Shown here in pieces: positions 25,913 through 35,322 of a stretch of DNA of 64,000 nt. The notes beneath the pieces were generated by a model that saw nothing but the letters and a program-made list of their open reading frames with translations, searched no databases and was not told the DNA's origin. Position numbers and translations under genes: made by a program. The stretch spans positions 181,408 to 245,407 of the forward strand of contig CAVVWD010000020.1 in NCBI GenBank assembly GCA_963751835.1, given 5' to 3'. Position 1 is the first letter of the stretch. Each line of letters opens with the position of its first letter. This DNA comes from JACVRW01 sp963751835 (lineage in GTDB: Bacteria; Actinomycetota; Thermoleophilia; Solirubrobacterales; Thermoleophilaceae).

Positions 25913-25934
25913 ACGTAGGAAAACTTAACTACGT
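25913..25934. promoter_or_regulatory. Inverted repeat upstream of the 25241-25891 gene
   Basis: A perfect 6-bp inverted repeat, ACGTAG-N10-CTACGT, lies 22 bp upstream of the minus-strand start at 25891 in a locally AT-rich stretch. It has the size of a repressor operator. The regulator is not identified. Confidence 0.4.
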
Positions 25935-26097
25935 AAGCAACCGTTGTCCAGAAAGCTGCTACAGTACGTCTTGCGCGAAGACCCAACGCCGACGTCGTCC
26001 GAGCCACCGAGCTTCGCTTCGACTGTCACCTCGGGCCTGACCGCATCAGGAGGACTCAACCGAGTTCTCCACCCCAGAGAAGAGAGTTGGACCCCTC

Positions 26098-26412
26098 ATG
26101 TTTGCCACCATTCGACGCTACGAGGCGATCGACCAGGCCCGCACCAGCGAGCTCGTCAAGAAGGCCGACGAGACTTTCCTGCCGAGCCTGACCGAGCTAC
26201 CGGGCTTCAGTGGCTATTCGCTCATCGAGGCCGGCAACGGCGTCATGAGCTCCATCAGCTTCTTCGACACCGAGGCGCAGGCCGACGAGTCGGGCCGCCT
26301 CGCATCCAACTGGGTGCGCGAGCAGAAGCTGGAGACGGCCCTCCCGAACCCGCCGAAGATCACGAGCGGCGAGGTCGTCGTGCACAAGACCAGCGAGCTC
26401 GTCCAGGCGTAA
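26098..26412 (+). CDS. Small dimeric alpha/beta-barrel (ABM-like) protein
   Basis: This 104-aa protein fits the ABM-type ferredoxin fold: MFATIRRYEAID, a helix, FLPSLTELPGFSGYSLIEAGNGVMSSISFFDT, a helix, then a final strand EVVVHKTSEL. It is probably a homodimer; no substrate can be given. A strong intrinsic terminator begins 30 bp after the stop, so it is a single-gene transcript. It is the second of three such small genes in the window. Confidence 0.65.
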   Translation: MFATIRRYEAIDQARTSELVKKADETFLPSLTELPGFSGYSLIEAGNGVMSSISFFDTEAQADESGRLASNWVREQKLETALPNPPKITSGEVVVHKTSELVQA

Positions 26413-26442
26413 AAGCCGACGAGGCCGTTCGCTGTCGGAGAG

Positions 26443-26468
26443 AAGGCCCGCGCCTGCGGGCCTTTTTT
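26443..26468 (+). terminator. Rho-independent terminator
   Basis: A 9-bp perfect stem (AAGGCCCGC/GCGGGCCTT) with loop GCCT is followed by a run of T. It ends the ABM-like transcript and is the clearest intrinsic terminator in the window. Confidence 0.9.
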
Positions 26469-26501
26469 CTGTCCTGACGAACTGGCCGGTGAAAGCCGAG
26501 C

Positions 26502-26810
26502 TCAGAGCCCACGCTCGCGGGCGTCACGGCTCAGGGCACGGGAAATCTCTGACGGGTCGGTCCTCTTCTCCAGCGCCCCGATCCGCCCCTCTTCGCGGAG
26601 GGACTCGCGATGGACCGCGTCCTGCAGCCCCTCCAGCAGCGCTTCAAGCTGGTCGATTCGCTCCTCAAGGGCTTCGATACGCCGCTCGTGTCCCTCAGGG
26701 GCCTGGGGAGCCGCATCCGGGGCCCGCCTACCGCGACCCAGTTGAATCACACGGCCGAGAATCGCCACGCGACGCACCGGCCCCCCACTTGGATTGCCGG
26801 TACTCGCCAT
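26502..26810 (-). CDS. Small coiled-coil protein of unknown function
   Basis: This 102-aa protein has a basic N-terminal part (GPVRRVAILGRVIQLGRGRR) and a predicted coiled coil (RRIEALEERIDQLEALLEGLQDAV) followed by a charged tail. I chose the ATG at 26810 because GGGAGG precedes it on the minus strand. It lies downstream of the MmpL-type gene on the same strand with a 180-bp gap. I recognise no family. Confidence 0.55.
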   Translation of the reverse strand: MASTGNPSGGPVRRVAILGRVIQLGRGRRAPDAAPQAPEGHERRIEALEERIDQLEALLEGLQDAVHRESLREEGRIGALEKRTDPSEISRALSRDARERGL

Positions 26811-26990
26811 GGTCGCAACCTCCCGCTGCCTCTTTTCTCGGAACCCGCGCGAGGGGAGGAGGAAGCAAGACCCAACGCGCGGTACAGGCCGCACCGGCCT
26901 TGTCACCAAGACTACTCGGCAGCCCACCTGCCCGGAGGTCGATGTGGCGGAAGAAAGCCCCGGGGCAATGGACTGTCGCTGGCCGTCTCG

Positions 26991-29297
26991 CTAGGCGGGA
27001 ACCGAGGTGGGCTGCGCCTCTTCGGCGGCCTCTGGCTCGTCGGGCGGGGTGTCGTCGCGCCCGGCCCCGACGTGCGGCAGCCACTCGAGCCAGCTCGGCA
27101 GGTACCAGTTCCAGTCGCCGAGCACCTTCATCGACGCCGGCAGCAGCACGCCGCGGATGATCGTCGCGTCGATCAGGACCGCGACGGCCAGCCCGAGGCC
27201 GAGCTCCTTGAAGTCGAGGAAGGCCAGGGTGACGAAGCACAGGAAGACCCCGACCATGACGATGGCGGCGCTGGTGACCGTGCCGGCCGTCGTCGCGATC
27301 CCTTGCTGGACGGCCTGATCGGTCGACATGCCGCGGTCATGGAGCTCCTTGACCCGGGACAGGATGAACACGTGGTAGTCCATCGAGAGCCCGAACAGGA
27401 CCACGAACAGGAATAGCGGCAGCCAGTTGGTCACCCCGCCGTTCGAGGTGAAGCCGAGCAGCGACTCCAGGTTGCCCTTCTGGAAGATGAGCACGAGCAC
27501 GCCGTAGGCGGCTCCGACCGAGAGCAGGTTGAGGACGATCGCCTTGATCGGGATCACGATCGAGCGGAAGGTCACGAGCAGCAGCAGGAACGCCAGTCCG
27601 AACACGAAGGCGAAGATCAGCGGCAGCCTGCTGTTCAGCTTGTTGGCGAAGTCCTCCGAGCCGGCCGCGTCGCCGGTCACGTTGACGGTGGTCCCCTCGA
27701 CCGCACCGACCGTCGCCGGGATGATCTCATCGCGCAGCTCGTTGAGTGCGTTCACAGACGGGGCGTCGTTGCCGTTGCCGGGCGTCGGAACGTTGATCTG
27801 GGCGACCGTGCCGTCTTCGCTGTAGATGACCTCTGTGCCGGGCTTGAACGTGTCCGAGCCGTTCACGTCGGCGCGCAACTCGGCGATTCCGGCGGCGGCG
27901 GGACCGGAGCGGACGTCGTCGGCCTCCACGACCACGGTCGCCGTGACGCCCTCGGTCGGGAACACTTCCTTGACCTTGTTGTAGGTCTGGATCACGGGCT
28001 CGTCCTGCGGGAACTCGTCCACCCCGCTGGTGACGATGTTCATCTGGAGCGCCGGAATCGCCAGCGCCACCAGGAGGCCGCCCGCGAGCAGGATCGACAG
28101 GCCGGGACGCCGCATCACGCGGCTGGTCAGCGCCGTCCAGAAGCGCGACTCGCCGGCCGGGCGGCGCCGGCCGAGCAGGGGAACCCGACCCTTCTCGACC
28201 CGGTCACCGAGCCAAGACAGCATCGCCGGCAGGATCGTCAGCGAGGCGAACACAGCGATCGCGACCACGAGGATCGTGCCTTCGGCGAAGGAGATGAACG
28301 CCTTGTCGCCGCTGATGAACATGCCGGACATCGCGACTATCACGGTCACGCCGGAGATCAGCACGGCACGCCCCGAGGTGGCGGCGGCGGCCTCCAGCGC
28401 GGCGCGCTCGCTGCGTCCGGCTGCTCGTTCCTCGCGCTCACGCCGGAGGTAGAAGAGCGAGTAATCCACTCCCACGGCCAGCCCGATCAGCAGGACGACC
28501 GCGGGGAGGTTGCTGTCGGCCGGGAACAGGTGGCTCGTGATCGCGACCAGGCCCAGGGCGGCCATCACGGACGTGAGCCCGATCAGCAGCGGCAGACCTG
28601 CCGCCACGAGCGTGCCGAAGGTGATGATGAGGATGATCAGCGTGATCGGCAGCGAGAGCATCCCCGCCTTCCCCAGGTCGCCGGTAATGATCTCGTTGAT
28701 GGCCTTGTCGGCGCTGGCCCCGCCGAACTGCTCGATGTCGAGGTTCGGATGCGCTTTCTGAACGGCGGCCACGGCGGCGAGGGTGGGATCGACCCTGTCC
28801 TTCGCCTCCGTTGAATCACCTGCGATCTCGAAGTTCACCAGAGCCGCGTGGCCATCGGCCGAGACCTCGCCGGCACCTGTGAGCGGTGACTCAACGTTCT
28901 CGACGTATCGCAGCTGCGAGAGCCGTCCGGTCGCGTCCTCGATCGCCGCCTGGAACTCGGGATCCTCGACGGTGAGCTCGTCGCTCTGGACGAAGACGAC
29001 CTCTTCGACCGGCCTCAGGCCGGCGTCGTCGAGCGCCTGCTCGGCATCGCGCGCCTCCCCCGAGAACTGATCGATATCGGAGATGTTCTTCTGGCCGAGC
29101 ACGTTCATGCCGACGAAGAAGGTGACGAGGACGAACGCAAACCAGCCGAAGATCGCCTTCTTGCGGTGCTGGCCGCTCCAGCGGGCCATCCGGGCCGCCA
29201 GGTTGTGCGCCGGGGGCGGCGGTAGGGGGGCGGCGCCGTTTCCGGAGGTGTTGGGCCGGTCGGGCTCTGGGTCGCGCTGGATGATGCGAGTCTTCAT
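26991..29297 (-). CDS. MMPL/RND-family transporter
   Basis: This 768-aa inner-membrane exporter has two repeated six-segment MMPL domains, each preceded by a large external loop. Characteristic parts are RKKAIFGWFAFVLVTFFVG near the N-terminus, GLAVGVDYSLFYLRREREER after the first domain's fourth helix, and LFGLSMDYHVFILSRVKELHD in the second. The paired aspartate-tyrosine motifs (VDYS, MDYH) are the proton-relay residues of MmpL proteins. It probably exports a lipid or hydrophobic compound. A two-component system lies upstream on the same strand and may control it. Confidence 0.9.
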   Translation of the reverse strand: MKTRIIQRDPEPDRPNTSGNGAAPLPPPPAHNLAARMARWSGQHRKKAIFGWFAFVLVTFFVGMNVLGQKNISDIDQFSGEARDAEQALDDAGLRPVEEVVFVQSDELTVEDPEFQAAIEDATGRLSQLRYVENVESPLTGAGEVSADGHAALVNFEIAGDSTEAKDRVDPTLAAVAAVQKAHPNLDIEQFGGASADKAINEIITGDLGKAGMLSLPITLIILIITFGTLVAAGLPLLIGLTSVMAALGLVAITSHLFPADSNLPAVVLLIGLAVGVDYSLFYLRREREERAAGRSERAALEAAAATSGRAVLISGVTVIVAMSGMFISGDKAFISFAEGTILVVAIAVFASLTILPAMLSWLGDRVEKGRVPLLGRRRPAGESRFWTALTSRVMRRPGLSILLAGGLLVALAIPALQMNIVTSGVDEFPQDEPVIQTYNKVKEVFPTEGVTATVVVEADDVRSGPAAAGIAELRADVNGSDTFKPGTEVIYSEDGTVAQINVPTPGNGNDAPSVNALNELRDEIIPATVGAVEGTTVNVTGDAAGSEDFANKLNSRLPLIFAFVFGLAFLLLLVTFRSIVIPIKAIVLNLLSVGAAYGVLVLIFQKGNLESLLGFTSNGGVTNWLPLFLFVVLFGLSMDYHVFILSRVKELHDRGMSTDQAVQQGIATTAGTVTSAAIVMVGVFLCFVTLAFLDFKELGLGLAVAVLIDATIIRGVLLPASMKVLGDWNWYLPSWLEWLPHVGAGRDDTPPDEPEAAEEAQPTSVPA

Positions 29298-29389
29298 CCG
29301 CCCAACCTCCCACCCCCAGCGGCCGGGTGAAAGGCGGGAAACATGCAGTTTCGGGGGGCGGTTTTCTGGTGTGTCGCCCGACGCGCGAG

Positions 29390-30034
29390 TCAGGAACGCA
29401 GGAACAGCAGCACCGCGAGCACGCGCCGGGACTCGCTTCCAGTGGACGGGAGCCCGAGCTTGCCGAAGATGCTGGAGACGTACTTCTCGACGGCCCGGAG
29501 CGTTATCACGAGCGCGTCGGCGATGCCCTGGTTGGAGCTGCCGGTGGCCATCAGCTCGAGCACCTCGTGCTCACGCGGCGTCAGCTCGGACAGCGGGTCG
29601 TCGCTGCGCTGCCTCGAGAGCAGCGTCGAGACGATGATCGGGTCGATCGCCGAGCCGCCGGCAGCCACGCGCTCGACCGCCGCGACGAACTCCCTGACGT
29701 CGCTGATGCGGTCCTTGAGCAGATATCCCACCCCTTCGGCGGAGTCAGCGAGCAGCCGCATCGCGAGGCCCAGCTCCACGTATTGCGAGAGCACGAGCAC
29801 CCCGATCGAGGGATGCTGCTCGCGGATCTCGAGCGCCGCCCGCAGGCCCTCGTCGTTGTGAGTCGGGGGCAAGCGGATGTCCACGATCGCGGCGTCCAGC
29901 TCGTGGGAGTTCGCCTTGCGCAGGAGCTCGTCGGCGTCCTCGCACTGAGCGACTACCTCGAAGCCGGAGTCGGACAGGAGGCGGGCGAGCCCCTCGCGCA
30001 GCAGCACGCTGTCCTCGGCGATGGCTACGCGCAC
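29390..30034 (-). CDS. LuxR/NarL-type response regulator
   Basis: This 214-aa regulator has a receiver domain with the phospho-acceptor D52 in AAIVDIRLPP, a threonine/serine switch in VLVLSQY, lysine in YLLKDR, and a C-terminal LuxR helix-turn-helix (LTPREHEVLELMATGSSNQGIADALVI). It starts inside the 3' end of the sensor kinase gene (10-bp overlap), the usual pairing. The MmpL-type gene is 92 bp downstream and a plausible target. Confidence 0.92.
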   Translation of the reverse strand: MRVAIAEDSVLLREGLARLLSDSGFEVVAQCEDADELLRKANSHELDAAIVDIRLPPTHNDEGLRAALEIREQHPSIGVLVLSQYVELGLAMRLLADSAEGVGYLLKDRISDVREFVAAVERVAAGGSAIDPIIVSTLLSRQRSDDPLSELTPREHEVLELMATGSSNQGIADALVITLRAVEKYVSSIFGKLGLPSTGSESRRVLAVLLFLRS

Positions 30035-31792
30035 GGGATCTCCGCCCTCACTCGCGTGCCCCCGCCGCGCGGGGTCCAGACCCGCAGCCGACCCCCGTGC
30101 GCCTCCACCCGATCGGCGAGGCCGCGTAGGCCGCTGCCGCGCTCGCTGTCGGCTCCGCCCACGCCGTCGTCGACGACCTCGACGACGAGCGAGCCGTTCG
30201 CGCGGGCCACATCCACGCTCACCGAGCTGGCCTGGGCGTGCTTGCCGACGTTCGCGAGGCTCTCGCAGGCGACGTAGTAGGCGGCCACCTCGATCCGCTC
30301 GTCCAGGCGCCCGTCGAGCTCGACTTTCAGTCGCACGGGAACTGGAGCCTGCGCGGCGAGCGACTCGAGCCCGACCGCCAATCCATGCCCGCTCACCACG
30401 GCCGGGTGGATGCCGCGCGCCACATCGCGCAGCTCCTCGAGCGACAGTGCGATCTCGCCCCTCGCCAGATCGAGGCGAGACATCGCATCGGGGTGCCCGG
30501 CGAGCCGCTCCTTGAGCAGGCCGAGCTCGAGCGAGAGGGCGATCAGCCGCTGCTGTGCCCCGTCGTGAAGGTTGCGTTCCAGCCGCTGCCGCTCGTGCTG
30601 GCCGGCCTCGATCACCCGCCCCCGCGAGCCCTTCAGCTCCTCGAGGCGCGCTCTCAACTCGACGTGAAGCCGACCGTTCTCGAGCGCGATTCCGGCCGCC
30701 GCGCTCACGGCGTCGAGCCGCTCGGGCTCATCGTTAAGCGAGGGGTTGTGCACCAGCACCGCCAGATGCACTCCGTCGCGGTCGATCAGCGTCGTGGCCC
30801 TCCCGTTGTCATGCCTGGGCAGCTCCACGGCGCGGCCGTCCAGATCCGCCCAGCTCTCGAACTCCGGCAGCCAATAGGCGAGCGTCAGGGACGGATCGCC
30901 GAGGGCCCGGGAGAGGGCGTCGCGGAGGTCGGCCGGCCCCGGATCTGCGTCGAGCTCGACGACAAGGTTGCCGACCGCGGAGCGAGCGAGCCGGGCATCG
31001 AGCAGCGCGATCAGGAACGCGACCGGGGCGATCCCGATCACCACGAAGGTGACCCGCCGAATGGTCTCGAATGCCGATAGCTCCAGCGCACCGGCGAGCA
31101 GCACGGCGGCGATCATCACGAGCCCGAGCGCGAAGGAGTCAATCAGCAGCGCAACGGAGCGTCGCAGCGGGCGCCCGGAGGTTCGCCGGCGGGCGACGAG
31201 CAGGGCGACGGCGCTCAGGGCGAGGGCGCTCAGCGTGATGAGCTGGACGTCTTGAACGACATTGGCCGCGGCGGGCTCCGCCACGACCGCGAGCAGGTTG
31301 TCGGCCACCGACGCCGCCGAGCACCATCTTCAGGAGCTGCGCGCCGACCGCCACCGAGTACCCCGCGGCGACGACAACTCGCTCCGCGCGGCGCTCAAGC
31401 CGCCCGCTCGGGAACGCGAGGAAGACGTGGACGAACAGTGCCGAGGGCAGCAGGTCGAACGCCAGCCCAATCGTGTACGGGAGACCCGCGCTCGCCCACT
31501 GGAGGCTAGAAACGAACATGGCGAAGCCCGCGGCAACCATCAGGGGTCCGAAGCGGCTGTCCGGCCGCCGCGACCAGGCAATCAGTCCACCGAGGATGTA
31601 CGGCAGCGTGATCCAGTCGATCAGCGCGGCCTGGAGGCCTGGTTCGGGCACGTGATCGCTCGTCAGCGCGAGCGCGAAGGATGCGCCGGCCGCCGCGAGG
31701 CCGGCGAGCGCGATAGCCCCGAGCAGAAGAGGCCCGGGTGCGCGGGGGACACCGCGAAGACGGACGTTCCCGGGCGGTGCGAAGGCGGCCAT
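30025..31792 (-). pseudogene. Sensor histidine kinase (NarL-type), split by a single-base frameshift
   Basis: The N-terminal half (31792 to about 31310) encodes membrane segments up to AERVVVAAGYSVAVGAQLLKMVLGG. The second half (from 31308 to 30025) continues in the next frame with ADNLLAVVAEP, one more membrane region, a GAF-like stretch, the HisKA_3 histidine in ERNLHDGAQQR and an ATPase domain ending in GGTRVRAEIP. The join needs a one-base skip near 31310-31325. All catalytic motifs are intact, so this is either a recent mutation, a sequencing error or a site where ribosomes shift frame. A GTG at 31308 could start the catalytic half alone. Confidence 0.82.
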
Positions 31793-31858
31793 GTCGGCCG
31801 GCCTACCGAGCCGCCTCCGCTCGTTGGCGCTCGGGGCCTATCCGAACAGCCCCTGCGA

Positions 31859-32125
31859 TCATGGGACCGACCGAAGCTCGAACCGGGCGAGCTCCCGGCC
31901 CAGGCGGAGGCGCTTCGCGCGATAGGTCGGCGTGAGGCCGCCGCTCAGCGCGCCCGCCTCGTCGAGCCAATCGAGCGCCAGTTCGACGTCGCCGAGCCGA
32001 TCGAATGCATCCGCCCGATCGAAGGCGGCCTCGATGCGCGCCTGGTGCTCTGCCTCACGCGCGACGCGCCGGTCCCACTCCTGCGCCTCCGGTGAGTCGC
32101 TCCGACGCAGCAAGAACATCGACAT
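31859..32125 (-). CDS. Small helical protein of unknown function
   Basis: This 88-aa protein is mostly charged helix (EAQEWDRRVAREAEHQARIEAAFDRADAFDRLGDVELALDWLDEA), resembling a single TPR-like helix pair. The ATG at 32125 has GGAG six bases upstream on the minus strand. It precedes the sensor kinase on the same strand with a 66-bp gap. No family is recognised. Confidence 0.55.
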   Translation of the reverse strand: MSMFLLRRSDSPEAQEWDRRVAREAEHQARIEAAFDRADAFDRLGDVELALDWLDEAGALSGGLTPTYRAKRLRLGRELARFELRSVP

Positions 32126-32296
32126 GCTCGGCTCCAATGCCTCTACCGTTCCGCGCCGGCCGCGGGGGCCGACGCCTGGCGCCGACCGGGTGCTGGAGCC
32201 GGATGAGCGCCCGCCGTTTGCCTGGGGCGAGGCGCGTGGACAGCCTACCACCCAAGGTGGGGTACTGGACTAGACTACGGGTCTCCGCGAGCGACG

Positions 32297-32890
32297 ATGA
32301 GCTACCGCGAGACAGAGCATCTGCGCGTGCTGATCGCTAACGAGCGAAAGGATCGGCTGGCTCTCGTTGCGCCGATCGTGGCCGGACTCGGGCACGAGGT
32401 GATCGCCCGCGAGGTCGAGGTCGACGACGTCGGGCCGGTGACCGCCCGGGAGCGACCTGACGTCGCGCTCGTCGGGCTTGGTGAGAGCTCCCAGCACGCC
32501 CTCACCCTGATCGAGAGGATCGTCCAGGAGTCGGCCTGCCCGGTGATCGTCCTCATCCACTCGCCCGACCCGGCCTTCGTCAGGGAGGCGTCGAAGCGCG
32601 GCATCTTCGCCTACATCACCGACGCCGACGCCCAGGACTGGCAGAGCTCGATCGACATCGTCCTGCGTCGCTTCACCGAGTACCACGACCTGGAGGGCGC
32701 TTTCGGGCGCCGGGCCATCACCGAGCGGGCCAAGGGCATCCTGATGGAACGGCACTCGGTGGACGACACCGCCGCCTTCGAGATGCTCCGCGCCCACTCC
32801 CGGGCGGCCAACCGCAAGCTGGTCGACATCGCGTCCGCGGTGGTCGACGGTCATAAGCTGCTGCCGAAGGGGAGCGAGGCGCCTCACTAG
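32297..32890 (+). CDS. ANTAR-domain RNA-binding antitermination regulator with atypical receiver
   Basis: This 197-aa protein has an N-terminal receiver-like domain and a C-terminal ANTAR domain (RAITERAKGILMERHSVDDTAAFEMLRAHSRAANRKLVDIA) that binds hairpin pairs in nascent RNA. The receiver lacks the usual phospho-aspartate: the strand reads PDVALVGLGESS, with glycine where aspartate is expected near residue 60. It is therefore probably controlled by a ligand or partner instead of phosphorylation. It diverges from the small helical gene and has no kinase next to it. Confidence 0.85.
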   Translation: MSYRETEHLRVLIANERKDRLALVAPIVAGLGHEVIAREVEVDDVGPVTARERPDVALVGLGESSQHALTLIERIVQESACPVIVLIHSPDPAFVREASKRGIFAYITDADAQDWQSSIDIVLRRFTEYHDLEGAFGRRAITERAKGILMERHSVDDTAAFEMLRAHSRAANRKLVDIASAVVDGHKLLPKGSEAPH

Positions 32891-32986
32891 CGGGTCGCTA
32901 TGGTCGGACCCGCACTTCGCTCGCTGGGTCCCCTGTCCTTTCGCGCGATCCACGACCAGGGGTCAGGAGGCAAGCGCGAAGCTCGA

Positions 32987-33130
32987 ATGAGGCGCAAGGA
33001 CCAACTCCGCGCGACGAAGCTGAGGCAAGTTGCTCGGCGAATCAAGGACGGTTCCTCGAAGGCGCGGCGGTTGACGCCCGTGAAGCGCGCCGCCGAGGCC
33101 GAGCGCGAGTACCGCCGCAAGCGGCCCTGA
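32987..33130 (+). CDS. Possible small basic protein
   Basis: This reading frame encodes 47 residues, very rich in arginine and lysine (RRKDQLRATKLRQVARRIKDG, then VKRAAEAEREYRRKRP). GAAG lies five bases before the ATG; an AGGAGG is further away. Composition could suggest nucleic acid binding. It could also be a chance frame. Confidence 0.35.
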   Translation: MRRKDQLRATKLRQVARRIKDGSSKARRLTPVKRAAEAEREYRRKRP

Positions 33131-33169
33131 CCGACCGCCCCTGCGAGATGCCAGGCTCGCGGGAGTGTG

Positions 33170-34390
33170 CTACGCGTAGCGTTCCGGGGCGGCTTCATAT
33201 GCCTCGCGGCAGCCGGCCGAGCAGAAGTAGCGCGTGCTTCCAGTGTGGCTGGCGTGGTGCTCAGCCAGGTGGCGGTCGACGCGCATGCCGCAGACCGGGT
33301 CGGTGGCGCCCCGGCTGATCGTCAGCCACAGGAGCAGCCCCGCCGCAAGGGTGAAGACAGCGTTCAGGACCGCGGTGTAGTTGAGGCTGATGCCGCGGTC
33401 GGTGATCGATTCGATCGAGGGCCGGCTCTCGGGGATGAGCCCGGCGGCGGCGAAGATGGCGTCGATGGCGAGCGCGGCGATGACGATCGCCGCGAGCATC
33501 AGTCCGGCCAGCTTGAGCGCGAAGCGGGTGCCGTAGTACTTGCGGTAGACGAGCAGGATCGGCAGCGTGATCAGGTCGGCGTAGATGAAGGCGATGACGC
33601 CGGCGAACGAGATCCCGCCGGCCCAGAGGACCGCGGCGAGGGGGATGTTGCCGATCGAGCAGACGAAGCTGAGCACTGCGATCAGCGGGCCGACGAGGAC
33701 GTTCTGGGCTGTCTTCAGAGCGGGCGGCGCGTCGTCGAGGAAGACCGCCTGGAAGAAGCTCTCCGGCAGCAGAGCGACAAAACCGGCGATCAGGAAGCCG
33801 ATCGTGACTTCCTTCCAGAGCATCTGCCAGTCGCCGCGGAAATTGTGCGCAACCTCCGACCAGGCCTCGAGCGAACCCAGCTTCTCGCGCAGCGTGCGCC
33901 GGCCTGAGGCGATCGCGTGCTGGTGGCCGGTCTGGGCCCCGCGGGCGTGCTCGCGAACCTGCTCCTCCTCGCGCTCGGAGACAAACAGGCGAACGCCGAA
34001 CCACATCAGCGCGATCAGCAGCAGGCCGCCGGCGAACTCGGCCGCGGTGAACTCGGGGCCGAGGAAGATCCAGAGCACGATCCCGATCTCGAAGACGAGG
34101 TTGGTCGAGGCGAACATGAAGGCGATCGCCGCGGGCAGCCCGGCGCCCTTCTGGAAGGTCGACTTGGCGATCGCGATCGCCGCGTAGCTGCATGAGGAGG
34201 AGGCCGCGCCCAGCCCGGTCGCCTTGACCGTCGCTGCGATGCCGCGGCCGCCGAGCAGGCGCTCCATCTGCCCCCGCGTGACCCAGGCCTGGACGACGCC
34301 CGAGAGGACGAAACCGAGGATCAGGGCCCACCAAACCTCCCAAGCCATCTGGAACGCGTTCGCGAGCCCGTCGGCGATCGTTTCAAGCAC
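33170..34390 (-). CDS. DUF318/YraQ-type permease with C-terminal YHS domain
   Basis: This 406-aa membrane protein resembles the ArsP/YraQ permease family: two repeated blocks of membrane helices, the first with SSSCSYAAIAIAKSTFQKGA and the second with VCSIGNIPLAAVLWAGGISFAGVIAFIYADL. The last 45 residues are a YHS domain (ATDPVCGMRVDRH, then RYFCSAGC), a small cysteine-rich metal-binding unit also found on copper ATPases. A metal or metalloid export role is inferred. It is monocistronic and diverges from the antiporter operon. Confidence 0.82.
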   Translation of the reverse strand: MLETIADGLANAFQMAWEVWWALILGFVLSGVVQAWVTRGQMERLLGGRGIAATVKATGLGAASSSCSYAAIAIAKSTFQKGAGLPAAIAFMFASTNLVFEIGIVLWIFLGPEFTAAEFAGGLLLIALMWFGVRLFVSEREEEQVREHARGAQTGHQHAIASGRRTLREKLGSLEAWSEVAHNFRGDWQMLWKEVTIGFLIAGFVALLPESFFQAVFLDDAPPALKTAQNVLVGPLIAVLSFVCSIGNIPLAAVLWAGGISFAGVIAFIYADLITLPILLVYRKYYGTRFALKLAGLMLAAIVIAALAIDAIFAAAGLIPESRPSIESITDRGISLNYTAVLNAVFTLAAGLLLWLTISRGATDPVCGMRVDRHLAEHHASHTGSTRYFCSAGCREAYEAAPERYA

Positions 34391-34585
34391 CCGACTGATC
34401 GTGCGCTTCCTCGAGGGTTTCCCAGCGCTGCCAGTTGCGGACCGACGGGCCGACGGTTGCGCTGATGCTCATCGCCGTTATTGTCGTCGTCGTCCTTCGC
34501 GCCGGCTCTGCAGCAGGACTCCGAGGCCTCCGGGCGCTCTCGGACGGGCTGCTCTAGGTTGCGCTTTGGTAGAAGCTGATTTGCG

Positions 34586-35074
34586 ATGGTGCGTCGTAGC
34601 AGGACGGCACTCGAAACGCGTGACCGGATCGCAGGGTGGCTGGCTTGGTTCGCGGTGTTGAACGTGCTCTGGCTCGTTTTCATCTCGGCGTGGGTGCCGG
34701 AGGAGGCGATCCTCGGCCTGTTTGCCGCGGCCGTGGCGGCGACCGCCGCCGAGGCGGTGCGCGAGCAGGGCGTCGCCGGTTTCCGATTCCGCGCTGGTTG
34801 GCTGTGGAAGGCGCGCGTGCTGCCGTGGCGGGCCGTGCGGGAGAGCCGGCTGGTGCTGGTCATCCTGGCGCGGCACGTCGCCGGGCGCGCGCGGGCGCGC
34901 GGGCGGTTCCGCGTCGTTCCGGTGGCGCTGCCCGAGGATCCCCACGAGCAGGCCGCCAAGCGAGCGCTGTTGACCGCGGGCGAGTCGTTCGCGCCGAACG
35001 GGTACGTGCTCACGATCGACAACCGCGAGGGGTTGATGCTCGTGCACGAGCTGGTGCCGGAGGACGACGAGTGA
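34586..35074 (+). CDS. mrpE: Mrp-type cation/proton antiporter subunit E (MbhA-like)
   Basis: This 162-aa subunit has two N-terminal membrane helices (AWFAVLNVLWLVFISAWV and the following ILGLFAAAVAATAA) and a cytoplasmic C-terminal domain with TPNGYVLTIDNREG-like conservation (here APNGYVLTIDNREGLMLVHEL). It is the first gene of a seven-gene operon for a multisubunit Na+(K+)/H+ antiporter. The stop overlaps the next start (GTGA). No good ribosome-binding site is seen before the ATG. Confidence 0.88.
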   Translation: MVRRSRTALETRDRIAGWLAWFAVLNVLWLVFISAWVPEEAILGLFAAAVAATAAEAVREQGVAGFRFRAGWLWKARVLPWRAVRESRLVLVILARHVAGRARARGRFRVVPVALPEDPHEQAAKRALLTAGESFAPNGYVLTIDNREGLMLVHELVPEDDE

Positions 35075-35322
35075 CCGCCTACTTCGCGGCCGCGGCGGTG
35101 CTGCTTGCCGGGCTCGCGCCGCTGATCCTGTTCTCGGTCCGCGCCTCGCCGGCGGATGGGTTGGTCGCGCTCAACCTCGGTGGCACGATCGCCACGCTGG
35201 TGCTGTTGCTGCTCGCCGAGGCGACCGAGCGCCAGCCGTTCTTCGACCTCGCGGTGGTGTCGGCGGTGCTGTCGTTCGCGGGCGGGCTGGCGTATGCCCG
35301 CTTCCTGGAGCGCTGGTTGTGA
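35071..35322 (+). CDS. mrpF: Mrp-type antiporter subunit F (MbhB-like)
   Basis: This 83-aa protein has three membrane helices, the expected form of MrpF: an initial helix, then FSVRASPADGLVALNLGGTIATLVLLLL and a final FFDLAVVSAVLSFAGGLAYARFL. GTG start and stop both overlap neighbouring genes by four bases. Confidence 0.85.
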   Translation: MTAYFAAAAVLLAGLAPLILFSVRASPADGLVALNLGGTIATLVLLLLAEATERQPFFDLAVVSAVLSFAGGLAYARFLERWL

